The notes beneath the pieces were generated by a model. It did no database searches and was not told the DNA's origin. It was given only the letters and a program-made list of their open reading frames with translations. A program made the translations under genes and the position numbers. 64,000 nucleotides of DNA from Bacteroidota bacterium (GTDB lineage Bacteria > Bacteroidota > Bacteroidia > Chitinophagales > Saprospiraceae): contig WGNL01000033.1 in the NCBI GenBank assembly GCA_016124585.1, forward strand, positions 1 through 64,000. Reading direction: 5' to 3'. This document shows, piece by piece, positions 18,741-27,896 of this stretch. Within the stretch, counting starts at the first letter, position 1. Every line of letters starts with the position of its first letter.

Positions 18741-18748
18741 CAAATCTA
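18741..18748 (-). promoter_or_regulatory. TAnnTTTG promoter motif upstream of the hybrid regulator
   Basis: The minus strand reads TAGATTTG, a perfect Bacteroidota -7 element, about 50 bases upstream of the TTG start at 18690. A second perfect match, TATATTTG, spans 18688-18695 and overlaps that TTG; if used, it would favour the TTG at 18678 or a leaderless-like transcript. Confidence 0.4.
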
Positions 18749-18835
18749 GTAGTGATTTATAGCCACCCCCCAAGCCAAGATGTAAATGTTCTATTGAATT
18801 TTGTTTGCCTATCCTTCTAAAATGCTGCTACAATA

Positions 18836-21800
18836 TCAATCCACCACTATTAGCAATATATGCACCATAGCACTATTAGCGAGATTGATTTTCAAATGAT
18901 AAGGCCCTGCGGGCAATCCCGAATAATCAAGCTCATTTTCAAACTGTATCAATTTATCCGTTTTACTTATCAATCTTCCCATTGAGTCAAAAAGTGCAAA
19001 ATGGGCATTCTTCCCCCAGCCTGATAGTAGCTTTAGTGTGAAAATACCTTTGTTCGGGTTGGGGTAAATCACCATGGAAGGTTTTACATCGTTATCCTGA
19101 ACAAGTGAAGCTAATAGTGTCACAATTGTATGAAAGCTCACTGTCCCACAATCATTGGTAGCCATGAGCGTAACGTTGAATTCTCCACTAGCAGAATACT
19201 CATGTGTAGGACTAATCACCGTGCTACTTGAGCCATCCCCAAAATCCCATAAGTACTGTAAGGCATTTGAAGAATTGTTTGTAAAAGCAACCTCGCTGTC
19301 CAAGACTGAATATGTAAACTCCGCTATTGGAAATGGAATAACTTCCAGCGTCAAAGTCACGGTGCTATCGCAGCCGTTTGAGGAGTTATAAACAGCGGTG
19401 TAGGTGCCGGACGACGAGAATTCTTCGCCGTTGAACGGGTATGCCTCGCCTTCGCAGATGCTCGCCTGCTGGGTGGAGCCTGCCAATGGCAGTACCTCCA
19501 GCGTCAAAGTCACGGTGCTGTCGCAGCCGTTGTAGGAATTGTAAACAGCGGTGTAGGTACCGGAAGTCGTGAGTTCCTCGCCGTTGAACGGGTATGTCTC
19601 GCCTTCGCAGATGCTCGCCTGCTGGGTGGAGCTTGCTGTAGGCAGGACGTCAAGTATCAAAGTCACGGTGCTGTCGCAGCCGTTGTAGGAGTTGTAAACA
19701 GCGGTGTAGGTACCGGAAGTCGTGAGTTCCTCGCCGTTGAACGGGTATGTCTCGCCTTCGCAGATGCTCGCCTGCTGGGTGGAGCTTGCTGTTGGCAGGA
19801 CGTCAAGTATCAAAGTCATGGTGCTGTCGCAGCCGTTGTAGGAGTTGTAAACAGCAGTGTAGGTACCGGAAGTCGTGAGTTCCTCGCCGTTGAACGGGTA
19901 TGTCTCGCCTTCACAGATACTCGCCTGCTGGGTGGAGCTCGCTGTTGGCAGAACAGTCAAACTTAATATCACTGTTGCATCGCAACCATTTGAACCGTTG
20001 ATGGTAAAATTATAGTCTCCAGCAATTGTCAATGTTTGCCCATTGAACTGATAGTTTTCCCCTTCACAAATTATAACCATCAAATTGTTTGTGCCTGACG
20101 GTAGGACGTCCAGTATCAAAGTCACGATGCTGTCGCAGCCGTTTGAGGAGTTGTAAACAGCGGTGTAGGTACCGGAAGTCGTGAGTTCCTCGCCGTTGAA
20201 CGGGTATGTCTCGCCTTCGCAGATGCTCGCCTGCTGGGTGGAGCTTGCTGTCGGCAGGACGTCCAGTATCAAAGTCACCGTGCTGTCACAGCCGTTGTAG
20301 GAAGTGTAAACAGCGGTGTGGTTGCCGGAGGTCGTGAGGGCCTCGCCGTTGAACGGGTATGTCTCGCCTTCGCAGATGCTCGCCTGTTGGGTGGAGCTCG
20401 CCGATGGTAGGACGTCAAGCGTCAAAGTCACGGTGCTGTCGCAGCCGTTGTAGGAAGTGTAAACACCCGTGTAGTTGCCGGAAGTCGTGAGGGTCTCGCC
20501 ATTGAATTCATAAATCTCACCTGAACATATGCTCCCTTGCAAATTGAAAATTGCAGCAGGCAGCACATTGATAGTCTGCGCAAAAGTATATTCCATGCCA
20601 TTGGCACTGGCAATCAGCGTGACGGTATGTTCGCCAGGTTGGGAAAAAGTGGATGAAGGATTTTGTGAGGTGGAGCTACTTGGCATCCCCCCTTCAAAAG
20701 ACCATTCCCAAGTAAAGTTTGCACCGGATGAGGTGTTGTCAAATTGAACGGTAAAGGGCGCGCAGCCGGATGACTGTGAGACCGTGAAACCTGCGGCGGG
20801 CGCCACACAGGCAGCATTGCTCAAGAGGTCTTCAAAATCGGGGTTCAAAATGTCCTGGTTCCATAACTCCCAATAACAGACGCCATCGTCAATTGCCAAC
20901 TGTAAGGCTGCCGGCATCCCGCCTGGGCCAAACGCTGTAGAATCACTCGTGCCATTGTTGGCCATCTGCACGCCGGTAAACGGTGCATTCTGTGCGGAAT
21001 GCTGTAGGATTTCATATTGCTGGGGGTAAACCGTTGTATTGTGCTGTGTCCACCACCAAGCGGCAGCCCCATACTGATTGGGCATGAGCTGGCGGCCATA
21101 AACATACACCGAGTCCGCCACAACGTCGCTACCGTTCACCGGGTGGAAATCGTTGGCGATGTAATGATTAGGGAAGGCAGCGGAAAAGGCATCTAGGACA
21201 GCTTTCCAACTGTCAACCATCTTAGTGTCAGAATAGCCCACGGACGTCCAACTGGGGGATACCACCGGCGGCTCCTGCATTTCAAAGCCGTTTGCTGTTG
21301 AATTGGTTACGTACACCAATGTGACGGTGGTATCGGTTTGATACCGGTCACCAAACTGTGCTATAAAATCCGTCCATTTTTGAAGGAATACGGCATCCCA
21401 AGGCACTGGCAATGAAATATTACCCAGTACGGGATGGGAGCTGGTCAGTTTTTGAGCGCCAGCAGTATACACCCACTGTGGCGTGGCCTTCCCACAGCCC
21501 ACGCCTAGCGATACTTTCTTCCCATAGGATTTTGCAGCAGCTATCTGGTCATCTATCAGCCCCCAATTGTAGCTGTCGTCGCTCGGCTCGACCAAGTCCC
21601 AGCCAACACGCACCAATATGCCTTTGACAAAGGGCTTGCTGGCAATGTCAGGGGCCACCGAGCCGCTTCCTTGTCCTGTCGTAGGGCCGCAACTGCAATA
21701 AACCCCTGAAGGGGGTGGGTAACTCGGGCCTTGTGGGGTAGGGAAGGATGTGGATACTTTGAGGAGCAAAACATCAGACAAAGTCAATATCTGTTCGGGA

Positions 21801-23131
21801 AAGGTGATGGTTGTTGAATTGGCAGCGGTGTTTAGGGTAACGGGCACGTCAAAATTTCCGTCCGTGTTGTAACGTGTCAAGCTGACAGCGCTGACATTGC
21901 CCCAGCCTTGTTTGTGCAAATTTATTTGGGATACCGATGAAGATGAGGCCATGATTGCAAGAACCCCAGTATTAGAAGCGCTGTTGAGGAAGCCGTATGA
22001 CTCCAAGTTTGCCGAGTTTGGAAAACCTGTGCCGATGGGGTCGACGTATTTCAATTTTACGTCACCTAAAAAATCATACAGCTCGGAATTAAAATCGTTC
22101 ACTTGCGTGTTCCCAGGCCCGTTTTCCCAGGCCCAATAGTTTGTGCGGACGACATCTGAAGCATAGTTGTTGTCGATTGCCGTCTTTAGGTACCTGAACG
22201 TTGCCCTAGCGCTGTAGGCGGCACCTGCACCAGCAGTTGCTTTTTGGATGCCCACCTCCTCCGTGGACCATACCCCCTTTATCCTTCCTGTTCCGACCCA
22301 CCCAAGGTACCCGTTAATCCTGTTCTGCCAGACGTTTGCGGAACTGTTGCCCATCATGTAGTGGATGGTGATGATGTTGACCAGTTCATATACCTTTTTG
22401 CCAGCCAGAGAAGGTGCGTTGGTTCCCGTTATGGTATAGTTCAGCAATGCCTCTGTGTAGGGGAGGGCTGCATTGTTGCCTGCGTTCGTGATGGAGCCAA
22501 GGCAGATGTTTATCTTTCCCTTGGCACCGAAACTGTGGACACTGGCAGAGTCGATGGCTTCGATGGTCGGGGCCATGTACTGTTCAACAAAGTATGGGAT
22601 AAGGGAAATATCGTAATCCGAACCACTTGAATAGGGCATGCCCATCGCATAGCGGATGGAAGAGCTCAGGGCAGCGCTCGTGATTTCATTGCCCAGCTGA
22701 TAGTATAAACGGTATTGGCTATTGGGCAGTTGAGCCAGTTTGTTGCACTGCCTGTACACAAGGCTTTTCCAAAAAGCGGCAGAATCTGCTTCTATCATGT
22801 TTATAAAACTTTTGGCCTTAACGGTATCCTTGGCCTGTCCAAGCCCGCCGTCCAATTGCAGGATGTCAACATCCGTGTCGATGGTTGATAAGTAACTGAA
22901 CAGATTGTTCAACTTAACGGTATCGACCGCTAGGAGAGGTCCCGTGAAATCGACAAGGTCAAAACCGGTGCTGTGCTGGACGTAGTCCCTTACCCAGCCT
23001 CCCCACGCAGGTGTATTGCCATAATGCCAGCCACAGTAGCTGGTCCATTCGTTTTGGGTTGATGTTTGGGCAGTTGCAGTTAAGCCAAATAAGACTGAAG
23101 CTGCTGAAAGTAGTAGATATTTTCTCCTCAT
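18836..23131 (-). CDS. T9SS-secreted protein with two glycosidase-like barrels and repeat array
   Basis: A 1431-residue exported protein. The signal peptide is residues 1-22 (MRRKYLLLSAASVLFGLTATAQ). Residues about 25-460 resemble a clan GH-A glycosidase: an 'YYQLGNEI' acid/base-type Glu (E149), a 'GVWSTEEVGI' nucleophile-type Glu (E291/292), then a beta-sandwich. Residues about 480-800 resemble a second, GH42/GH5-like barrel ('VRVGWDLVEPSDDSYNWGLI', 'ATPQWVY', 'NGFEMQEPP', 'YWELWNQDI'). A PKD domain follows ('PFTVQFDNTSS', 'WEWSFEGG'), then eight 51-residue repeats, a second PKD ('YLWDFGDGSS') and a Por sorting domain ('IYPNPNKGIFTL'). It probably acts on an extracellular or cell-surface polysaccharide; the substrate is unknown and the family assignment is from motifs only. 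It is next to the hybrid regulator, same strand and downstream of nothing intact. Confidence 0.85.
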   Translation of the reverse strand: MRRKYLLLSAASVLFGLTATAQTSTQNEWTSYCGWHYGNTPAWGGWVRDYVQHSTGFDLVDFTGPLLAVDTVKLNNLFSYLSTIDTDVDILQLDGGLGQAKDTVKAKSFINMIEADSAAFWKSLVYRQCNKLAQLPNSQYRLYYQLGNEITSAALSSSIRYAMGMPYSSGSDYDISLIPYFVEQYMAPTIEAIDSASVHSFGAKGKINICLGSITNAGNNAALPYTEALLNYTITGTNAPSLAGKKVYELVNIITIHYMMGNSSANVWQNRINGYLGWVGTGRIKGVWSTEEVGIQKATAGAGAAYSARATFRYLKTAIDNNYASDVVRTNYWAWENGPGNTQVNDFNSELYDFLGDVKLKYVDPIGTGFPNSANLESYGFLNSASNTGVLAIMASSSSVSQINLHKQGWGNVSAVSLTRYNTDGNFDVPVTLNTAANSTTITFPEQILTLSDVLLLKVSTSFPTPQGPSYPPPSGVYCSCGPTTGQGSGSVAPDIASKPFVKGILVRVGWDLVEPSDDSYNWGLIDDQIAAAKSYGKKVSLGVGCGKATPQWVYTAGAQKLTSSHPVLGNISLPVPWDAVFLQKWTDFIAQFGDRYQTDTTVTLVYVTNSTANGFEMQEPPVVSPSWTSVGYSDTKMVDSWKAVLDAFSAAFPNHYIANDFHPVNGSDVVADSVYVYGRQLMPNQYGAAAWWWTQHNTTVYPQQYEILQHSAQNAPFTGVQMANNGTSDSTAFGPGGMPAALQLAIDDGVCYWELWNQDILNPDFEDLLSNAACVAPAAGFTVSQSSGCAPFTVQFDNTSSGANFTWEWSFEGGMPSSSTSQNPSSTFSQPGEHTVTLIASANGMEYTFAQTINVLPAAIFNLQGSICSGEIYEFNGETLTTSGNYTGVYTSYNGCDSTVTLTLDVLPSASSTQQASICEGETYPFNGEALTTSGNHTAVYTSYNGCDSTVTLILDVLPTASSTQQASICEGETYPFNGEELTTSGTYTAVYNSSNGCDSIVTLILDVLPSGTNNLMVIICEGENYQFNGQTLTIAGDYNFTINGSNGCDATVILSLTVLPTASSTQQASICEGETYPFNGEELTTSGTYTAVYNSYNGCDSTMTLILDVLPTASSTQQASICEGETYPFNGEELTTSGTYTAVYNSYNGCDSTVTLILDVLPTASSTQQASICEGETYPFNGEELTTSGTYTAVYNSYNGCDSTVTLTLEVLPLAGSTQQASICEGEAYPFNGEEFSSSGTYTAVYNSSNGCDSTVTLTLEVIPFPIAEFTYSVLDSEVAFTNNSSNALQYLWDFGDGSSSTVISPTHEYSASGEFNVTLMATNDCGTVSFHTIVTLLASLVQDNDVKPSMVIYPNPNKGIFTLKLLSGWGKNAHFALFDSMGRLISKTDKLIQFENELDYSGLPAGPYHLKINLANSAMVHILLIVVD
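19335..20558 (-). repeat. eight tandem 153-bp repeats
   Basis: Eight units of 51 codons encode 'ICEGETYPFNGEELTTSGTY' and 'YNGCDSTVTLILDVLP'. Units five, six and seven (counting from the N-terminus) are almost identical in DNA; unit four is the outlier. The array is a likely hotspot for copy-number change. Confidence 0.92.
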
Positions 23132-24044
23132 TTTCCTTCTGACCTCCCATGCGGTTCAAGGTTTAAATTCCTCTTGGTTTTATGACGATTTAATCTTGGG
23201 GCAACCATTTTCTGCGAGAAGCCTTGCCATACGCCATTATTGATTGGGGGTAGATGCTAGATTAGAATTTATCTGCCTTCAAGGATAACAGGTACTTCCC
23301 TTACAGGTAACCTAGTCATCGGCAAAAGCCCCATCTGCCTGCTGTTAATTCCTTATGATTTCACTGAAATAAGCGGTTGCATTTGGAATTGCTAGGATGG
23401 ACACGTCAGCAATTTGTCTATACACTAAGCACATTACTTTACGGCTAAGTGCTAGGATGTAACAGTAAAAACCGCTACTCTAAAGAGGAAGTACTGGGTG
23501 TTGTCTAAAAGCCATTGAGTATCATCATTTGTTACTGTGAAATTTGAATGAGATGGAAAATGGAAAACAATTTTAATGGGAACAACGCCTAATGGTAATT
23601 GTGTCGGCGAAAGAATGAATAGTAGTAAACCATACCAAGGATTTATTCAATGAGTAGCCAGGTGCAGCGGCACAACCTGGGGGATAGTGTTTCAGTTCAC
23701 GGTAGGTGCCCGATATGCCCAGCTTCTGCCACTTTAGGTAACCTGCCCTAAACGCCTGCCATCCTAAAGCTGGAAAATCGTTCTCAAGCATTGTGCAGGT
23801 CAAATTGAAGGAACGAATAAATTGCATTTTCCATCGGACATCTTTCTGCCATATATGAATACGATCCATTGTTTGGCTAGTTAGCTATTATTCTCTCGCC
23901 CGCCCGATTCCAGAGCAAGACGAAGAACCTCCGCAGCACTACTGCACGGACCACCAAGTGTGAATAGTCACATGTCCAATATGGGTAATGTCGGTCTCGG
24001 AATCAAAAAACAACGCCCTAGCGTTTCGAATAAAATCCCAGCAT
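23132..24044. other. gene-poor region, no function seen
   Basis: About 900 bases upstream of the glycosidase-like gene. GCTAGGATG occurs twice about 60 bases apart (near 23391 and 23450). A 98-codon minus-strand frame at 23573-23869 has a Trp-rich composition but matches nothing recognised and is probably a remnant or chance. The promoter of the secreted-protein gene should lie in the first 200 bases. Confidence 0.4.
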
Positions 24045-24850
24045 TGATATCAATGATTTTCAGCTATATCGGTTATAGGTCTGATACCGTATGGGTAAAC
24101 CTAAATGCTGATATCAAATTTGACTACATATTGGGAGAAAATGCTGCCGAGCTCTCGGAAGTAGTGGTAACTGCGAACAAACTGAAAGACGACGGAGGTC
24201 GGTGTGCAATTTATTGATGTAAAAGAGGTGGAAAACTTCCAGCCATATTTGGATAGAAGGACGGGCTGAAGACCATCCAACTGATGTTCGGGGTAAAATA
24301 CGCAAGGGAAGGTAACAGCGGTTTTTTGTGAGGGGAGATTCGGCCGACCAGAACCTGAATCTTTTGGACGAGGCACCTGTTTGCAACGCATCGCACCTGT
24401 TAGGTTTTCAGCACATTCAATAGCGATGCCTTTAAGAATTTCACCATCATAAAAGGAAATATTCCTGCACAATATGGTGGGCGCCTTTCTTCAGTGTTAG
24501 GTTTAAAAATGTATAGCACAATAACCAGAAATACTGCGTTGCAGGTGGCTTGGGCTAATCGCCAGCCGCCTCAGCTTGGAAAGCCCTGCTAAGAAGGATA
24601 AATCCTCTTTTATCATATCGGGCGGGCATGGGGACTTGCACCAACGCATTTCTTTGAGCTACGAGTGAATTCAGGGACAATTCGCTTAATTTCTATGGCA
24701 TGAATGCAAAGACCAACATCTGGCTGAGCGAAAAGAACAGGTTTTCTTGTCCGGATATTTTGGTAAGGGAAAACTCGGGTTCGGCGAAAGCTTCGGTCTT
24801 GATTGGGGCAATGCAACGGACTTGCTCAGTTGGAACTCCTTTGATTGCAC
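24045..24850 (+). pseudogene. TonB-dependent receptor, heavily frameshifted remnant
   Basis: Reading across frames gives a continuous receptor N-terminal region. First comes the carboxypeptidase-like end 'FSYIGYRSDTVWVNLNAD' and 'AAELSEVVVTANK'. Then follows the plug domain: 'VGVQFIDVKEVEN', 'KDGLKTIQLMFGVKYA', 'GNSGF', 'VRGDSADQNLNLLDEAPV', 'NASHLLGF', 'STFNSDAFKNFTI' and 'KGNIPAQYGGRLSSVL'. Beta-barrel starts follow: 'NNQKYCVAGGLG', 'PAKKDKSSFIISG', 'EFRDNSLNFYGMNAKTNIWL', 'FLSGYFGKGKLGFGESFGLD'. At least six phase changes and several stops occur, and the remaining barrel of roughly 500 residues is absent. It is the type without a SusD partner. It may once have belonged with the neighbouring regulator and glycosidase-like gene. 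Confidence 0.85.
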
Positions 24851-25024
24851 CGTTTGGAATTGAGTTAATAACTCAATCACTACTTGACTTAGAAAATTCG
24901 AAGAGTTCCCCATATTCTGAAAAAGGCTTACCAAAAATTTTGCTTGTAAATCGCACTAGGTAATTCCATTTCAATTCAGATAAGCCCTAATTACCCCGGG
25001 AAGTGTTGAAGAATAGTTGGATAA

Positions 25025-25058
25025 TAAAAAAGAGTTATGGAAATTAACCCATAACTCT
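25025..25058 (-). terminator. rho-independent terminator of tRNA-Val
   Basis: AGAGTTATGG (25031-25040) and CCATAACTCT (25049-25058) form a perfect 10-bp stem. On the minus strand it is followed by a U-run (A-run at 25025-25030 on plus), directly downstream of the tRNA. Confidence 0.85.
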
Positions 25059-25071
25059 TTAATAGATAATG

Positions 25072-25146
25072 TGGGCGCAGAAGGATTCGAACCTCCGACC
25101 CTCTGCTTGTAAGGCAGATGCTCTGAACCAGCTGAGCTATGCGCCC
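25072..25146 (-). tRNA. tRNA-Val (TAC)
   Basis: The reverse complement begins GGGCGCATAGCTCAGCTGG and folds as a 75-base cloverleaf. The acceptor is GGGCGCA/TGCGCCC, the anticodon loop is CTTACAA giving anticodon TAC, and the T loop is GGTTCGAATCC. The discriminator base is A; CCA is not encoded. Confidence 0.96.
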
Positions 25147-25172
25147 TTTCGGCTTTTCTTTAAAAGCGGGTG

Positions 25173-25180
25173 CAAATATA
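25173..25180 (-). promoter_or_regulatory. TAnnTTTG promoter of tRNA-Val
   Basis: The minus strand reads TATATTTG at 25180-25173, with a TTG element 18 bases upstream. The predicted start point lies about 20 bases before the tRNA 5' end, a typical arrangement. Confidence 0.6.
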
Positions 25181-25322
25181 GGCGCATTTTTTACTTTGCA
25201 ACAGTTCGGGCAAAAAAAATCAAAAAATATTTTCAAGCCATCTGAGAACACTTGCTCCGCTTGATTCCGTTACCTTTATGTCCGTTTTTTTGAATACAAA
25301 ACATTGCGCAAGACAAACGACC

Positions 25323-27896
25323 ATGAAGAAACATATCAAGCGAGGATTTCTGGGACTGGGCATTTTGGTGGCGGTAATCGTGGTAGCAGCCATTGTGATT
25401 GCAGCGTTTTTTCAGGATGCAGTGGGGAAAAAGCTCATCACAGTGTTGAACAAACAGCTCAAAACCGAGGTGAAAGTGGGCAGTTTTGACCTCTCCTTGC
25501 TCCGCAATTTTCCGGATGCAAGGGCCAGCCTGCGGAATGTGCGGGTGATGGGGCTGAACAAAAAACCACTGTTGGAAGCGGATGAGGTGGCCTTCAATTT
25601 CCGGTTGCTGAGCTTGTTTGAAAAGCAGGTGAAAGTGCATTCCGTGGCCATCAGCGATGGGGCGCTCGACGTCTGGGTGGACAAAAACGGCAAGGCCAAC
25701 TACGACATTTTCAAGGAATCTGACCCGGAAGCGGAAGACCAGCAGTTCAATATTACCCTCGAAAAAGCAACCTTGAAGCAAATCGGGCTTTCCTACCACG
25801 ACCTGAAACTGAAGCAGGAAATTCAGGCACAGGTGCAGACGGTGGAGTTCTCCGGTCAGTTTTCCAGTGAAAAATACGATTTGAAAAGTTCCGTGCGATT
25901 CGCTTGCAATTTCATCGAAATGGACGGCGTGCGCTACGTGGTGGGCAAGCACGGCGGGCTGGACGCCACCATTTCCGTGGACATGAAAAAAGGGCGCTAC
26001 CAGTTCACCGATTCCCATTTTTTCGTGGAGGAAAACAATTTCAACGTCAAAGGCACTATCCTTTCCAAGAAAAACGAAACGGAATTTGACCTGAGTGCTG
26101 ATGCGGAAGATGCCAATTTGGAGTCGGTGATTGCCTTGCTGCCAGAGCAATACCTGAGCGCTTTGGGCGATTTTACAAGCAGCGGCACCTTCAAATTTAC
26201 TTCGCTGATTAAGGGGAAACTCAGTGCCTCGCAGCGTCCGTCCATCAATTTTGAGTTTGGATTGGACGATGGCAAGCTATCCAGTCCACGTCTGGAAGAA
26301 CCTTTTCAAGACGTGTCTTTTGATGCAAAATTTACAAACGGCGAAGGCCGGAATAATCAGCAGTCCATCTTCGAAATCTCAAATTTCAAAGGCTATTTAA
26401 ATCGCCAACTCATCACGCTCAGCTTCCGGCTGGAAGACTTGGACGACCCCCGCATTGACCTCAAGGCTGATGGAATAATGCCCATTGGTTATATGTACGG
26501 CCTGTTAAATAATCCCGCTATCAAAGGTGGCGATGGTAAAATCGAAATCCAAAACCTCTCCCTCAACGGCTATTACAGCGATATGGTTGACATGCAAAAA
26601 ATCGCCAAGGTGGAAATGAACGGCGACGTGATTTTGGATGATGCGGCACTCGAAATCAACGGGGAGAAGATATTTTTCGACCGGGGAAAACTATTGCTCC
26701 GCAATAACCAACTCACTCTTGAAGACCTGAAAATGGACGGTGCCGGCAGCGACATCACCCTGCGTGGCTCGGCGACAAACCTGCTGCCCGTCCTGCTCGC
26801 CGATTCTCTCAACACCGAGAATGCCTCGCTAAATTTCCATTTGGATTTGGAATCTCCGAAAATGGACGTGGCCAAACTGGTCAAACTTTCCGAAGTGCCC
26901 GTGGAGGAAGGGAAGGTGAAAAAAGCGGAATTCGACTCGTTGAAGACGGCTTCCAACGAGAAGCACCACCGCATCACTGATCTGCTGAACGGGAGTTTCA
27001 ATGCCAAAGTGGCGGAGTTCAGCTACAACAAAATCGAAGGGCGGGACTTCGTGGGTAAACTCACTTTCGAGAAGGCGCAGATGAAAATCGAAGGAAACGC
27101 CAAGGGCATGGACGGCGCTTTCGACTTGGATGGCACGTTTTTTTTCGAAAAAGAACCCCGCCTGGAAGCCAAACTGGACTGCCAGATGATTGACGTGAAG
27201 AAGTTTTTTGACCAAACAGAAAACGTCGGGCAGACGGTGCTCAAAGCCGAAAACATCTCGGGGGACATGAACTCCAAGATGTACATCCAGGCGTTTTGGG
27301 ACTCGACGGGCGTTTTTCTGATGGACAAGCTTCACGTCTGGGCGGGCATCGGCATCCGCAGCGGGGAATTGAAGAACTTCAAGATGTTGGAGGAATTTGC
27401 CAGCTACGCCAAAATCCAAGACCTCCGCAACGTCCGATTTGAGGACATGCAGAACTGGCTGGAGGTGAAAAACAGCACCTTCTACCTGCCCGCCATGTTT
27501 ATCCAGAACAACGCCATGAACATGACCGTGGGCGGTCAGCAGACCTTTGACGACAAGATTGATTACGGCATCAAGGTGAACGCTGGGCAGGTTTTGGCCA
27601 ATAAATTCAAGAACGGCAACCGCAACGTGGAGTCCATTCCCGCCAAGGAAAATGGTTTTTTCAACCTCTATTTCCACCTCACTGGCACGCTGGACCAGTA
27701 CAAATACGGCACGGACAAGCGCAAGGTAAAGGAAATGTTCGACCGCAGTGAAACGCAGAAACGGCTCATCCGGGCACAGCTCATCAAGGTTTTTGGCGCT
27801 CCGCTCAATATGGTCAAGGAGCCGAAAGGCTGGGAGGACAAGGGAGACCAGGCTCCTGTGGAGGAAGATGATGTGGAGTATATTCCGGGGTTTTAG
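25323..27896 (+). CDS. AsmA-like membrane-anchored protein
   Basis: An 857-residue protein counted from the ATG at 25323, which places a basic start directly before one membrane helix (residues about 9-32, 'LGLGILVAVIVVAAIVIAAFF'). The rest is a long periplasmic chain of beta-rich repeats typical of AsmA/TamB-like bridge proteins. The hallmark N-terminal segment 'KLITVLNKQLKTEVKVGSFD' is followed by 'NFPDARASLRNVRVMG', and the C-terminal AsmA_2-like region includes 'GIRSGELKNFKMLEEFA'. The family is thought to carry lipids between the inner and outer membrane. The frame opens at 25278, but the extra 15 residues do not fit an anchor. It is convergent with the glycosyltransferase gene: the stop codons overlap by four bases. 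Confidence 0.85.
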   Translation: MKKHIKRGFLGLGILVAVIVVAAIVIAAFFQDAVGKKLITVLNKQLKTEVKVGSFDLSLLRNFPDARASLRNVRVMGLNKKPLLEADEVAFNFRLLSLFEKQVKVHSVAISDGALDVWVDKNGKANYDIFKESDPEAEDQQFNITLEKATLKQIGLSYHDLKLKQEIQAQVQTVEFSGQFSSEKYDLKSSVRFACNFIEMDGVRYVVGKHGGLDATISVDMKKGRYQFTDSHFFVEENNFNVKGTILSKKNETEFDLSADAEDANLESVIALLPEQYLSALGDFTSSGTFKFTSLIKGKLSASQRPSINFEFGLDDGKLSSPRLEEPFQDVSFDAKFTNGEGRNNQQSIFEISNFKGYLNRQLITLSFRLEDLDDPRIDLKADGIMPIGYMYGLLNNPAIKGGDGKIEIQNLSLNGYYSDMVDMQKIAKVEMNGDVILDDAALEINGEKIFFDRGKLLLRNNQLTLEDLKMDGAGSDITLRGSATNLLPVLLADSLNTENASLNFHLDLESPKMDVAKLVKLSEVPVEEGKVKKAEFDSLKTASNEKHHRITDLLNGSFNAKVAEFSYNKIEGRDFVGKLTFEKAQMKIEGNAKGMDGAFDLDGTFFFEKEPRLEAKLDCQMIDVKKFFDQTENVGQTVLKAENISGDMNSKMYIQAFWDSTGVFLMDKLHVWAGIGIRSGELKNFKMLEEFASYAKIQDLRNVRFEDMQNWLEVKNSTFYLPAMFIQNNAMNMTVGGQQTFDDKIDYGIKVNAGQVLANKFKNGNRNVESIPAKENGFFNLYFHLTGTLDQYKYGTDKRKVKEMFDRSETQKRLIRAQLIKVFGAPLNMVKEPKGWEDKGDQAPVEEDDVEYIPGF

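Noticed and set aside
23573-23869. 98-codon minus-strand frame, possible transposase or intron remnant
   Set aside because: No catalytic motif, inverted terminal repeats or target duplication could be found.
25233-26150. 305-codon minus-strand frame
   Set aside because: It lies antisense to the AsmA-like gene, whose membrane anchor and family motifs are clear; the antisense product is His/Phe-rich with no motif.
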